Program-made: the position numbers and the translations under genes | The notes under the pieces: model-generated | What the model was told of the DNA's origin: nothing | What the model saw: the letters and a program-made list of their open reading frames with translations, nothing else | The model's database searches: none | IMG/VR virus record: IMGVR_UViG_3300009184_000029 | Location: 1-64,000 of that record | Strand: one strand, 5' to 3' | From: a virus | Length of the DNA: 64,000 nucleotides | Shown: piece by piece, positions 16,459-24,773 of the stretch | Layout: the number at the start of each line of letters is the position of its first letter | Numbering within the stretch: the stretch's first letter is position 1

Positions 16459-17349
16459 ATGAATCTACAAGAGAATATACAAAGAATTAAAGAAATGATG
16501 GGACTCATTACCGAAGAAAAAAAAGATAAAACCATTGTTCTTTTGGATGGTACCTCGTCTGCTGGTAAATCACATACACTTAAACATTTAAAGGCCGTTC
16601 CGTATTACGAAGCGAATGACCCAAACCAATTGGTTGTTATTGCAACTGATGATTTTAGTGGAACAGGTGAAGGTGAAGGTAAAGAAGGTGAAGAAAGAAG
16701 ATTAAAATTGGACCACCCCAATATAAGACAATGGGCGAAGGAAAATGAAGATGCTGGAGTTGTATCAGGAAAATATCGTAAAGATGGTAAAGATGTACCT
16801 AAAAATCCATACGAGAAAGAATATATTGAAGGGACTGACCCAAGATTATGGTATGTGGCTCAAGAAATTAAAACAGGTCCTTGGAAAAAAATTGTAATAG
16901 ACGATATTGGTAAAGGAGTATTACAATACTTACCTGGTGTTAAATTAAAATATATTCTGTTACACACTCCATTACATGTTCTTTTAAAGAATGTCTACGA
17001 AAGAAATGAAAGGGCGAAAAATGATAAGAACTTCAAAAATGATGATAGGGATATTAAAATGGTGTTAGACCAATACTCGGAGAAATATGAGGCAACAAAG
17101 TCCAAACCTGATATTACTAAAGGGGACCCAAAAACAATATTAACTAAGAGAGGTATTACAGATTTACTTGAGACAAATGGTGTGAAGAATAAACACATAG
17201 ATGAGTTTTTAAATAGTATAAATTTAACTAAAGATGGAGATTACTACATCAAAGTTAGGGATTCATATTTGACACCTGAAACACAATTAATTAATGTTGA
17301 TAGTAAAAGAACTGTCTATTTAAAAGATATTGATAAAGAATTAAAATGA
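16459..17349 (+). CDS. P-loop kinase (zeta-toxin-like) with leader peptide
   Basis: The leader MNLQENIQRIKEMMGLITEE is of the RIxxMM type (ITE|E). It precedes a nucleotide-binding domain with Walker A GTSSAGKS (about residues 31-38), IVIDDIGKGV as a possible Walker B and arginine-rich VYERNERAK, an arrangement of small kinases such as zeta toxins or chloramphenicol phosphotransferase-like proteins. Substrate unknown. With a leader this would be a kinase delivered with the phage DNA. Overlaps the next start by 4 bp. Confidence 0.65.
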   Translation: MNLQENIQRIKEMMGLITEEKKDKTIVLLDGTSSAGKSHTLKHLKAVPYYEANDPNQLVVIATDDFSGTGEGEGKEGEERRLKLDHPNIRQWAKENEDAGVVSGKYRKDGKDVPKNPYEKEYIEGTDPRLWYVAQEIKTGPWKKIVIDDIGKGVLQYLPGVKLKYILLHTPLHVLLKNVYERNERAKNDKNFKNDDRDIKMVLDQYSEKYEATKSKPDITKGDPKTILTKRGITDLLETNGVKNKHIDEFLNSINLTKDGDYYIKVRDSYLTPETQLINVDSKRTVYLKDIDKELK

Positions 17350-17981
17350 GTTTAATACAAACCATAAAAAAAATATTAAGGGAAGAGGTCAATGAGGCCT
17401 ATTTAAAACCAAGTGAAAAATCCGAGAAATTTATTTTGGATAGATTGAATGCTATGGCTTTAGGTGCTGAAATATACCACCTTGAAAGTTATAAAACAAG
17501 ACATGATTTTGAGTTTTGTAAAAATGGAAAACAAATAATGAATCTTGCATTGTTCTTTGAAGAAACTGACGATAACACCCCAACGTCTGAAAGAAAATTT
17601 GAATCTTCAACATTATCAATACAAGAAGATTTTGTTGGTGGGATATTAAAGACTTTTCCTGTTAGAAGAAATTATCTTTATTACATGATTGAAGAATGGT
17701 TTGAGGATACTTTTTTAAGTGAAATCTCAAATATGATAGGTAGAAATGATATATCTGTTGAAGAATTATCATTTAATGATAGGACATATGCGTGTGTCCC
17801 ACCAATTAAAGAAGTACCTGAAGGAGTTACTCAAGACGAGATGATTAAGGTTATTATGAACAATACACTATGGCGTAAAAAAGATTTATTAGCGTTAGAA
17901 GAAAGAGAACCTGGGTCTATAGAATTTTTTTATTTACAAAAACTTCGTAATAATGAGGTTAATAGATTAGATAATAGATAA
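17346..17981 (+). CDS. LREE-type leader protein (211 aa)
   Basis: Leader MSLIQTIKKILREEVNEA (LRE|E). Soluble acidic body with YYMIEEWFEDTF and no recognised domain. Coupled by ATGA to the kinase gene. Confidence 0.55.
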   Translation: MSLIQTIKKILREEVNEAYLKPSEKSEKFILDRLNAMALGAEIYHLESYKTRHDFEFCKNGKQIMNLALFFEETDDNTPTSERKFESSTLSIQEDFVGGILKTFPVRRNYLYYMIEEWFEDTFLSEISNMIGRNDISVEELSFNDRTYACVPPIKEVPEGVTQDEMIKVIMNNTLWRKKDLLALEEREPGSIEFFYLQKLRNNEVNRLDNR

Positions 17982-17982
17982 T

Positions 17983-18396
17983 ATGAACCTACAGGAACAC
18001 ATAAGAAGAGTATTAAGGGAAGAACTATATTCTCCATCAGGAGATGAATATACACCTGGCAAATTTGTTGTTCATAAATCAAATCCTATATGGAGAGAGA
18101 ACATAGAACTTACAGGTTTACAAACGTATGTGGGTGATTGTTACCAACAACATGTGGGAGGAGATGTGGAATGTAAACCATCAATATTTGCAACAGACTC
18201 ATTAAATAAAAAACAAATGTTTGATTCAACCTATGATGATGATATATGGGTTATTGATACAGAATGTGCGGGAGTTACTTGGTATAAAGATAAACATTTT
18301 GAGGGTGGAGATTACAAACACCATATAGTTACATTTGATGACATATCGACTGATTGTTTAAGATTAATACATAAGGGAACAGGGAAAAGTAATTAA
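17983..18396 (+). CDS. LREE-type leader protein, possible ADP-ribosyltransferase-like fold
   Basis: Leader MNLQEHIRRVLREE, then a 120-residue domain: FVVHKSNPIWRENI..GL, CKPSIFATDS, DDDIWVIDTECAGVTW and HHIVTFDDIS. The order (substrate-binding H, ... S-I-F-x-T, IDT strand) is reminiscent of ADP-ribosyltransferase or KptA-like domains. T4 Alt is a packaged ADP-ribosyltransferase, so the parallel is attractive. The fold call is tentative. Confidence 0.45.
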   Translation: MNLQEHIRRVLREELYSPSGDEYTPGKFVVHKSNPIWRENIELTGLQTYVGDCYQQHVGGDVECKPSIFATDSLNKKQMFDSTYDDDIWVIDTECAGVTWYKDKHFEGGDYKHHIVTFDDISTDCLRLIHKGTGKSN

Positions 18397-18397
18397 T

Positions 18398-18841
18398 ATG
18401 AATCTACAAGAACAAATATCAAGAATACAATCAATGATGGGGGTTATTAATGAAGGATTACACGACACATCATGGGAAAATGATGAGGGCGATAAAGTTA
18501 CTTTAATAGACTTACTAAATGCAACCAAAGACATACCCGTTAAGAAAATTTCTGTGAACAAGATTAAGTCCAAGTTATTAACGTGGGGTGATGATGAAAA
18601 AGAAATTGCCAAAATAGAAAAGTCTAACTTAAAATATCCGATATTAATATTTGTTGATGACAATAATAAATTCATTTCAATTATAGATGGTCATCATAGA
18701 GGGCAAAAAGCCGTAAAACACAAATTAAAAAAAATCAAAGCAAAGTTAATACCAATTAACTCTTTGCCCAAAGATATAAAAAAAGTATTTAATCGCATGA
18801 ATCAAAATGAACCTACAAGAAGAAATATCAAGAATACATGA
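18398..18841 (+). CDS. ParB-like nuclease-domain protein with leader
   Basis: Leader MNLQEQISRIQSMMGVINE|G (RIxxMM type). The domain has KYPILIFVDDNNKFISIIDGHHRGQKAVKHKLKKIKAKLI, matching the ParB/sulfiredoxin core (IDGHHRxxA followed by a V/I-x-A-x-L strand). It could bind or cut DNA. Its 3' end overlaps the next leader by 35 bp in another frame. Confidence 0.65.
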   Translation: MNLQEQISRIQSMMGVINEGLHDTSWENDEGDKVTLIDLLNATKDIPVKKISVNKIKSKLLTWGDDEKEIAKIEKSNLKYPILIFVDDNNKFISIIDGHHRGQKAVKHKLKKIKAKLIPINSLPKDIKKVFNRMNQNEPTRRNIKNT

Positions 18842-19328
18842 GATGATGGGAGTTATATCTGAAAAGTTAGAAGATATACAAGGAACACCATTATACCATA
18901 AGACCTCAACAAGTAGAGGTATTGATATTATTAATACGGATTCATTAAGGGGGGTTTTACCATCAGGTGATTATTTAGGTAACGACAAGAGATTAGCAAA
19001 CACCAAAACACAAACAGCAATATCATTCACAAGAGATAAAAACTGGCAACCAAATAATACAATTGGTGTGGGACTTGATTCATCATTGGAAGATACGGGA
19101 ATAACATTTGTGGTGGATAGAGATAAGTTAAAGACAAAGTATAAGATAGAACCATTCAATTATCACGGAATTGACCCTGATTCAGAATATAAAGAAAAGT
19201 TTAATGAATTAGAAGACCGTGTAATGACAAATGAAATATATCCACTACACAAATATGTTATAGATATAATTTACACAGGGGATAATCCTGAAGTACAAGA
19301 AATAATAGATAGTTATTTAAATAGATGA
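18807..19328 (+). CDS. RIxxMM-leader protein, possible ADP-ribosyltransferase-like
   Basis: Leader MNLQEEISRIHEMMGVISE|K. The body starts PLYHKTSTSRGIDIINTDSLRG and continues with AISFTRDKNW, a Y-H-x-T-S / S-x-T-R pattern seen in ADP-ribosyltransferase-like folds of some phages. Tentative. The start lies inside the end of the upstream gene, as if a leader were pasted over it. Confidence 0.45.
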   Translation: MNLQEEISRIHEMMGVISEKLEDIQGTPLYHKTSTSRGIDIINTDSLRGVLPSGDYLGNDKRLANTKTQTAISFTRDKNWQPNNTIGVGLDSSLEDTGITFVVDRDKLKTKYKIEPFNYHGIDPDSEYKEKFNELEDRVMTNEIYPLHKYVIDIIYTGDNPEVQEIIDSYLNR

Positions 19329-19600
19329 ACTTACAAGAACAAATATCAAGAATACAATCAATGATGAGGGTTATTAATGAAAACTCGGTAGAAGATAAAA
19401 TTAATGACTTATCAGAAAAGGAAAGAACATTCCTTAAAGATTTCGGAACTGACCCCACATTAAGAAAACTAATGACATCTCAAGAGATTAAGACGGCAAA
19501 CAAATTAGTTAAGAAAGGTATGATGGAAAAAGGGACATCTGATGATAATAAATCAAATGTAATTTATTATGTTGACTCATTTGTATATAAAAGACTATGA
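19325..19600 (+). CDS. RIxxMM-leader protein (91 aa)
   Basis: Leader MNLQEQISRIQSMMRVINE|N; its DNA is almost identical to that of 18398, indicating recent copying of the leader module. The small helical body (TFLKDFGTDPTLRKLMTSQEIKTANKL) is unrecognised. ATGA overlaps at both ends. Confidence 0.6.
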   Translation: MNLQEQISRIQSMMRVINENSVEDKINDLSEKERTFLKDFGTDPTLRKLMTSQEIKTANKLVKKGMMEKGTSDDNKSNVIYYVDSFVYKRL

Positions 19601-20598
19601 ACCTACAGGAGCACATAAGAAGAGTATTAAGAGAGGAATTATCCCCAAGGATAAGAAGAAGACTTTCTAATGATGAAATGGAAAATGAATTTCTTGAATC
19701 TTTTGAAGGTGCTTATCGTCTTACAAAAAACAGAAAGGTTTTAAGTTCACATTTTTTAGATGAGTTAGTCTACACAACAATAACCTTTATGATGGATGGG
19801 GTGCATTGGAGATTTGTTAGCACATTACCTGAAGATGAATTTTGGTATGATGATATACATCAAGAATTAGAAAATCATTATAAAGACAGAATTATACAGA
19901 TGTATAATGAAAAACAAGGAATTAATGAATCAATATTAAGGGAAGAAACTAAGTTACCTGTTTATATTAGAAGAAGGGTAAGCCCTGGTGACCTTGAGTG
20001 GTTGATTAGGGATGTTAAAATTTCTTTAAGCAGGGGAAAGAATAAAAGTGATGCCTTATATGATGCAATTCAAAATCTTATTTCATCAAACAGAGAACTA
20101 TTAAAAGATTATGATATGTTCCAAGATGTGTACGCATTTGACGAACCACTAATTAGATATATCAATTCAAAATTGGACGAGGAACCGTTAAATGAATCAA
20201 TATTAAGGGAAGAAACCTCACGTCAAAATAACTTAAAAGATATACTCTCAGATGTTGGTGTTTATAATACTTCAAAAATGGTAGGAGGTATTAAAAATCT
20301 GTATAAATTACTTGGTTTTGTTGGGACTCAAGAGGAAATGATTTTAATTGTTAACACATTAATTAAACATGATATTCCGATTATAGAAAATATATGTGAT
20401 TTTAAAATTGTACCAACTCAAAACTCATTAAAACTATATGTGGAAATACCAAAATATTATCCTATTCATCCTGATGATTATTACCCGAACAGACAAAAAG
20501 TATTACAAGCGAGAGATAACATAAGTACCATGATAAATAAAATGGGAAATGGGTTAGTAAAAGGACATGTTGTAGAAGTTAGTATAGGTAAATGTTAA
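19597..20598 (+). CDS. Polyprotein-like fusion of three leader modules
   Basis: 333 residues in three repeats. Module 1: leader MNLQEHIRRVLREE (1-14) then RIRRRLSNDEMENEF. Module 2: INESILREET (109-118) then YIRRRVSPGDLEWLI. Module 3: LNESILREET (199-208) then NLKDILSDVGVYNTSKMVGGIKNL, a paralog of the 24774 body. Each module keeps an ILRE|E-type site, so a prohead protease could cut it into three proteins. Coupled to both neighbours by overlaps. Confidence 0.7.
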   Translation: MNLQEHIRRVLREELSPRIRRRLSNDEMENEFLESFEGAYRLTKNRKVLSSHFLDELVYTTITFMMDGVHWRFVSTLPEDEFWYDDIHQELENHYKDRIIQMYNEKQGINESILREETKLPVYIRRRVSPGDLEWLIRDVKISLSRGKNKSDALYDAIQNLISSNRELLKDYDMFQDVYAFDEPLIRYINSKLDEEPLNESILREETSRQNNLKDILSDVGVYNTSKMVGGIKNLYKLLGFVGTQEEMILIVNTLIKHDIPIIENICDFKIVPTQNSLKLYVEIPKYYPIHPDDYYPNRQKVLQARDNISTMINKMGNGLVKGHVVEVSIGKC

Positions 20599-21296
20599 AA
20601 CAAAGAATATTAATGGAAGGGATTGAGGAAATTGGTAATTTTACCAAATTAGAAAAAGTAATAATGGAATTTATCAATCGACAAATTCCTAAAGAAAAGT
20701 TACCTGAAAACTTTCATGGTATTGCTGTTGATGTATATAACACTCAGTACGGAAAGAGTTGTAAAATAACTTTTTTAATGAAAAAACCTTTTTCAGAAAA
20801 AGACTCTGATGATTTACATGATATGAGTCTAAATGCCAAAAATTTAGTTAAGAGTTTTTTTAACAAAAAGTTTCCATATGGTGTAACTACAGGGACATCG
20901 ACTATTAAACACTACAAAGAAACAAAAGATTGGTACGATAGTCAAAAGGACATTAAAGAAATGAATCTACGACAAACTGTAAAAAGAGTATTAAGTGAAA
21001 CGACCAAAGAAGTATTGTGGTTAAGAAGGAGACTACATTCACATGAGGTAATGAGAGATTTGAAAGAAACGGTTATTGGTAACATAGAATTCTTGGATGG
21101 TCCTTGTGGATATGATACAAGTAAGGAATGGTTTGATTCCATAATGAAAACGTCTGTGGAAAACTTTATCAGTCACTGGGAAGAATTGTATGATGCTGAT
21201 GATATGGTCACCTTAGATGATTTTGTATATGAGATTATTAATGATGAATACGGGGATATGATTAGAAAGGCATATAAAAATAGAATATGTGATTAA
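20592..21296 (+). CDS. Two-module fusion with internal leader
   Basis: Residues 1-123 form one domain (starts MLKQRILMEGIEEI; PKEKLPENFHGIAVDVY). At residue 124 an internal ATG (20961) begins MNLRQTVKRVLSETT, a full LREE-type leader (LSE|T), followed by VLWLRRRLHSHEVMRDL, the RRR module of its neighbours. It may be a fusion cut after assembly, or the second half may also be made from the internal start. Confidence 0.6.
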   Translation: MLKQRILMEGIEEIGNFTKLEKVIMEFINRQIPKEKLPENFHGIAVDVYNTQYGKSCKITFLMKKPFSEKDSDDLHDMSLNAKNLVKSFFNKKFPYGVTTGTSTIKHYKETKDWYDSQKDIKEMNLRQTVKRVLSETTKEVLWLRRRLHSHEVMRDLKETVIGNIEFLDGPCGYDTSKEWFDSIMKTSVENFISHWEELYDADDMVTLDDFVYEIINDEYGDMIRKAYKNRICD

Positions 21297-21302
21297 TTAA
21301 TA

Positions 21303-21602
21303 TTAATCAATAATCAATAAATTCTTAAATTCAAAACCTGTCTTACTCTCAACCCAATCTCCGATAATATTCATCGTTTCACCTCTATCTAAACTAAAAA
21401 AGGAGGATATCGTTTTTACAAAATCTTTTTTTATAAAACAATATGTTTGTTTGAAGGTGGATATTATGATTTCACGGTTTTCAATATTATAATTGTTCCA
21501 AAAGTGATAATCACCATCATTGTTTGTAACATAAAAGTTTTGTATATTAAGATAACGAAAGATTACTTTCTCTAACTGTGATTCTGTTATCAAGTATTTC
21601 AT
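21303..21602 (-). CDS. ITESQ-leader protein, WVE-type body
   Basis: MKYLITESQLEKVIFRYLNIQNF leader, then HFWNNYN strand, SSFFSLDRGE helix and IGDWVESK at the end, the plan shared with 21969, 24100, 24409 and 25230. First of a leftward cluster of four leader genes. Function unknown; likely packaged if the leader works as proposed. Confidence 0.6.
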   Translation of the reverse strand: MKYLITESQLEKVIFRYLNIQNFYVTNNDGDYHFWNNYNIENREIIISTFKQTYCFIKKDFVKTISSFFSLDRGETMNIIGDWVESKTGFEFKNLLIID

Positions 21603-21955
21603 ATATATAAATCAAGAAATTGTTCTAAGGTAATACCAAGAGGTCGAATACCTAAAAAGTTCATAAATTCAGATTCATCATAACTATCACCTCTATCATC
21701 AAGAATCAATGGGTGGTTTGAACTATAATTCATTTGATATAACACCTTATGATTATCATCCAATTCTATAAGATACATCGGACCATAGTTATCCATCAAA
21801 CTTCTCCTTAATAGACCATCGTAAGTAAAATGGAAATCAAAATCATTCAGTATTCCACGTATACTTGGGTCAAGCTCCACACGACCTGTGAGGTCAATAT
21901 TAAACTTATCCTTAATAAATGTTTTTAATTTAGATTCGGTGATTAATAGTTTCAT
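21599..21955 (-). CDS. ITESQ-leader protein, different body
   Basis: ATG 21955 gives MKLLITESKLKTFIKDKF. The body (FHFTYDGLLRRSLMDNYGPMYLIELDDN) differs from the WVE paralogs. A late-type TATTTATA box lies just upstream (21968-21961). Overlaps the next gene by 4 bp. Confidence 0.6.
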   Translation of the reverse strand: MKLLITESKLKTFIKDKFNIDLTGRVELDPSIRGILNDFDFHFTYDGLLRRSLMDNYGPMYLIELDDNHKVLYQMNYSSNHPLILDDRGDSYDESEFMNFLGIRPLGITLEQFLDLYI

Positions 21956-21960
21956 GTTAT

Positions 21961-21968
21961 TATAAATA
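21961..21968 (-). promoter_or_regulatory. Late-type promoter motif (TATTTATA)
   Basis: Reverse strand, 5 bp before ATG 21955. Confidence 0.4.
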
Positions 21969-22301
21969 TTAATTAGACGGAATCTGCATCCACTCAGATT
22001 TAATATTATTGGCCCACAAACAAAAATCAATATCTACCTTTAAGGTCTCCCCAACCCATCTACCGATAGTTTCCCTAGCATCATAACCTTGCATAGAAAA
22101 AAAAGAAGCAACCTCACCAATTAATCCTGTATATATGACACATTTACTATCCTTTTTAAAATATCTAATCTGAGCATATTCATCACCTTCTGAATTTACA
22201 AAGTATACACCATCACCCTTCTCAATCTGAATGAAGTCCTGATTATCCAAGTACTTAAAGATTATTCTATCTAATTGTGATTCTGTAATTAAGTATTTCA
22301 T
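21969..22301 (-). CDS. ITESQ-leader protein, WVE-type body
   Basis: MKYLITESQLDRIIFKYLDNQDFI, VYFVNSEGDEYAQIRYF, VASFFSMQG and IGRWVGETL: a clear paralog of 24409 (near-identical first 35 residues, and both end in IPSN). Probable tandem duplication within the cluster. Confidence 0.65.
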   Translation of the reverse strand: MKYLITESQLDRIIFKYLDNQDFIQIEKGDGVYFVNSEGDEYAQIRYFKKDSKCVIYTGLIGEVASFFSMQGYDARETIGRWVGETLKVDIDFCLWANNIKSEWMQIPSN

Positions 22302-22308
22302 AATTTAA

Positions 22309-22587
22309 TTAATCCGAGTGTAAGAATTTAAGTAATGCTCTAATATATTGGGAACGTTTCTCATAGAATTCAGTTTCATTACCATATTGTAAAAACTCCT
22401 CACGTCTATGTCTATCAATGAAATCTTCAATTAATCCATAAATGTGGTCATCCCTGTCAGCAGAATCTTCAAAATCTTCATCATCCATAGCGTAGTTATA
22501 ATCATCCTTAAGCGCTTTCAATTCATCTATAGAAAACCTTCTAAGTAAAAATATGTCTAACTGTGATTCGGTGATAAGGTATTTCAT
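22309..22587 (-). CDS. ITESQ-leader protein, acidic body
   Basis: ATG 22587 gives MKYLITESQLDIFLLRRF followed by an acidic helical body (MDDEDFEDSADRDDHIYG...). The longer in-frame start adds residues read from the promoter. Same leader as its neighbours but a different body, evidence of leader shuffling. Confidence 0.6.
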   Translation of the reverse strand: MKYLITESQLDIFLLRRFSIDELKALKDDYNYAMDDEDFEDSADRDDHIYGLIEDFIDRHRREEFLQYGNETEFYEKRSQYIRALLKFLHSD

Positions 22588-22590
22588 TAT

Positions 22591-22600
22591 ATATAAATAC
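22591..22600 (-). promoter_or_regulatory. Late-type promoter motif (GTATTTATAT)
   Basis: Reverse strand, 3 bp before ATG 22587. Confidence 0.45.
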
Positions 22601-22662
22601 AAAGATAGGGACAAAGTTGAACTATATATATTGGGTTAATAATTTCATAAGAATATGATAAT

Positions 22663-23400
22663 ATGGTTTGTTCTTTACTTTCTATACTTATGGAAATGGA
22701 ACTATCAAAGTTATTAACCATTGTTATACCTTGTAAGAACGAGGGGATAACTATCAATCAAACTTTATCGATATTAAATTTCCAAAATGGTATTGATGGT
22801 GTTAAGGTTATTGTTTCCGATTCTTCGGATGATGGAACAACATATCATTTGGAGAACAGAAACAGGGACTATTTCAATCTTGACATCATTCAGGGTGGGT
22901 TACCTAGCAAAGCAAGAAATAATGGAGCAGAACGAGCTGAAACTCCGTTTGTATTGTTTATGGACGCCGACATGATGATACTTGATACAAACTTACTTCA
23001 GGAGTGTATGGAGATGATGAGAAGAGAAAGGTTAGATTTGTTGACAACAAAGGTAAGAACAACAAACGGAAAATACAATTATGTGTTCAGAACATTTGAT
23101 TTGATTCAGGGGATAACAAGATATATCACACCATTTTGTTTAGGTGGGTTTATGTTAATGAGAAAGTCAACATTCATAACACTAAACGGATTTGATGAAG
23201 AGGCACAGGTTGCTGAGGATTACTTACTATCAAAACAGATAAAGACAAATAGATTTAAGGTATATAGAAAAACCATATTCACATTACCAAGAAGGTTTGA
23301 GAGTAAGGGATTATGGTATATGACAAAGTTAATGATAATGTCATTCCTTAACAGAAATAACAAGGAGTTTTTCTCCGACCACAATTCATATTGGAAATGA
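22663..23400 (+). CDS. Family 2 glycosyltransferase
   Basis: GT-A fold: LTIVIPCKNEGITINQTL, VIVSDSSDDGT, GLPSKARNNGAERAETPFVLFMDADM with the metal-binding DAD, then GGFMLMRKSTF and ED (general base). Transfers a sugar from an NDP-sugar. Starts at 22690 or 22696 are plausible alternatives, closer to the domain. Overlaps the metallophosphoesterase start by 4 bp, so the two are coexpressed; both suggest surface glycan chemistry. Confidence 0.85.
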   Translation: MVCSLLSILMEMELSKLLTIVIPCKNEGITINQTLSILNFQNGIDGVKVIVSDSSDDGTTYHLENRNRDYFNLDIIQGGLPSKARNNGAERAETPFVLFMDADMMILDTNLLQECMEMMRRERLDLLTTKVRTTNGKYNYVFRTFDLIQGITRYITPFCLGGFMLMRKSTFITLNGFDEEAQVAEDYLLSKQIKTNRFKVYRKTIFTLPRRFESKGLWYMTKLMIMSFLNRNNKEFFSDHNSYWK

Positions 23401-24107
23401 GATACAGAACAATTATAATGAGTGATTTACATCTTGGCGCAAAACAATCACAGACGGACAAGATAATAAAGTTCTTGGAAGAAAACCAAACGGACAAGTT
23501 AATACTAAACGGAGATATCATAGATGGTTGGGCACTCAAAGGTAGTGGTAAGTGGACAAAGGATTGCACCAAGATATTCAGGAAGTTTATGAAGATGTCG
23601 GAGAAGGATACAAAGGTAATTTATATAAGGGGAAACCACGATGACTTCCTAAAAGATTTCATTCCGTTTAAGTTAAACAATATAAGGATTGTAAGGAAGT
23701 ATGTACATGAAGGAATGGACGGAAGAACATACTTTTGTTTTCACGGGGATGTATTGGATTTCGTTATAATGGAAGCAAGATGGTTGGCAGTAATCGGTGG
23801 ATGGTCATATGATATTGTCATTAAGTTTAATACTCTATACAACAAAATAAGAAAGTGGTTTAACTTACCATATCATTCACTGGCAAATACAATAAAACAA
23901 TCTGTTAAAGGGGCGATTAACTTTGTATCTGATTTCGAAGAAAACGCGAAAGGTTTAACAAAACAGAAGGGATATGATGTTGCGGTGTGTGGACATATTC
24001 ATCACCCGAAGTTAGAGAATGACTATATGAATTCAGGAGACTTTTGTGAGAACTCTACATGTCTTGTAGAAGATTATAATGGGGAGTGGAAAATAATTAC
24101 TATATAA
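23397..24107 (+). CDS. Metallophosphoesterase (LpxH-like)
   Basis: Calcineurin-like dinuclear metal site: SDLHLGA (D-x-H), NGDIIDGWAL (GD), IRGNHDD (GNHD), FHGDVLDF (H) and CGHIHHP (GHxH), all in order. Best match in layout is the UDP-2,3-diacylglucosamine hydrolase group. ATG 23397 overlaps the glycosyltransferase stop. Possible role in modifying lipid A or a phosphorylated sugar; substrate inferred only by family. Confidence 0.85.
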   Translation: MRYRTIIMSDLHLGAKQSQTDKIIKFLEENQTDKLILNGDIIDGWALKGSGKWTKDCTKIFRKFMKMSEKDTKVIYIRGNHDDFLKDFIPFKLNNIRIVRKYVHEGMDGRTYFCFHGDVLDFVIMEARWLAVIGGWSYDIVIKFNTLYNKIRKWFNLPYHSLANTIKQSVKGAINFVSDFEENAKGLTKQKGYDVAVCGHIHHPKLENDYMNSGDFCENSTCLVEDYNGEWKIITI

Positions 24108-24396
24108 TTATAACTTCTTTAACTCTTCTATCCAAAGTATTCTCAACCCATCTAGCGATAACATATTTAGCATTATCAAATTCTATAGAGAAGAAATTTT
24201 TAATCTCATCAATTAACTCAAAACTTATTACACAGTCACCACTTCTAAAGTATTGGATTAATGAGTCCTTATATTCATCACCCTCTGAATTAACGAAGTA
24301 TATTGTATTTCCTTTTTTAATCTGAATAAAGTCCTGATTGTTCAAGTATATGAAGATTACTCTATCTAATTGTGATTCTGTGATTAAGTATTTCAT
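24100..24396 (-). CDS. ITESQ-leader protein, WVE-type body
   Basis: MKYLITESQLDRVIFIYLNNQDFI, IYFVNSEGDEYKDSLI, FFSIEFDNAK, IARWVENTLDRRVKEVIII. Paralog of 24409 and 21969. Preceded by AATATTTATC on the reverse strand. Confidence 0.65.
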   Translation of the reverse strand: MKYLITESQLDRVIFIYLNNQDFIQIKKGNTIYFVNSEGDEYKDSLIQYFRSGDCVISFELIDEIKNFFSIEFDNAKYVIARWVENTLDRRVKEVIII

Positions 24397-24408
24397 TATT
24401 GATAAATA

Positions 24409-24741
24409 TTAGTTAGATGGTATTCTCAACATATATCCACGGTGGAAAGATACAAAAGGGGTGTCAGTGACCCTCATTTGGAGGGTATTCTCAACCCACC
24501 TACCAATAACTTGTTCAGAATCAGATTCATCCAAAGAAAAGAAGGAAGAAATTTCATCCATTAATTTGTAATATATCCCACACCAACCATCATCTTTATC
24601 ATATCTGATTTGAGCATATTCATCACCTTCTGAATTGGCGAAGTATATATTATCACCCTTTTCTATCGGAATAAAATCTTGGTTGTCAAGATACCTAAAG
24701 ACTATTTTATCTAATTGTGATTCGGTGATAAGATATTTCAT
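24409..24741 (-). CDS. ITESQ-leader protein, WVE-type body
   Basis: MKYLITESQLDKIVFRYLDNQDFI, IYFANSEGDEYAQIRY, ISSFFSLDESDSEQVIGRWVENTLQMRV. This is the reference form for judging the gene at 25230: its WVENTLQMRV helix aligns with the first repeat there. Confidence 0.65.
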   Translation of the reverse strand: MKYLITESQLDKIVFRYLDNQDFIPIEKGDNIYFANSEGDEYAQIRYDKDDGWCGIYYKLMDEISSFFSLDESDSEQVIGRWVENTLQMRVTDTPFVSFHRGYMLRIPSN

Positions 24742-24744
24742 ATG

Positions 24745-24771
24745 ATAATAAATACAATTATATTTATAATA
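24745..24771. promoter_or_regulatory. Divergent late-type promoter pair
   Basis: GTATTTATTAT leftward (24755-24745) for ATG 24741 and TATTTATAATA rightward (24761-24771) for ATG 24774; start codons are 32 bp apart. Confidence 0.5.
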
Positions 24772-24773
24772 TT

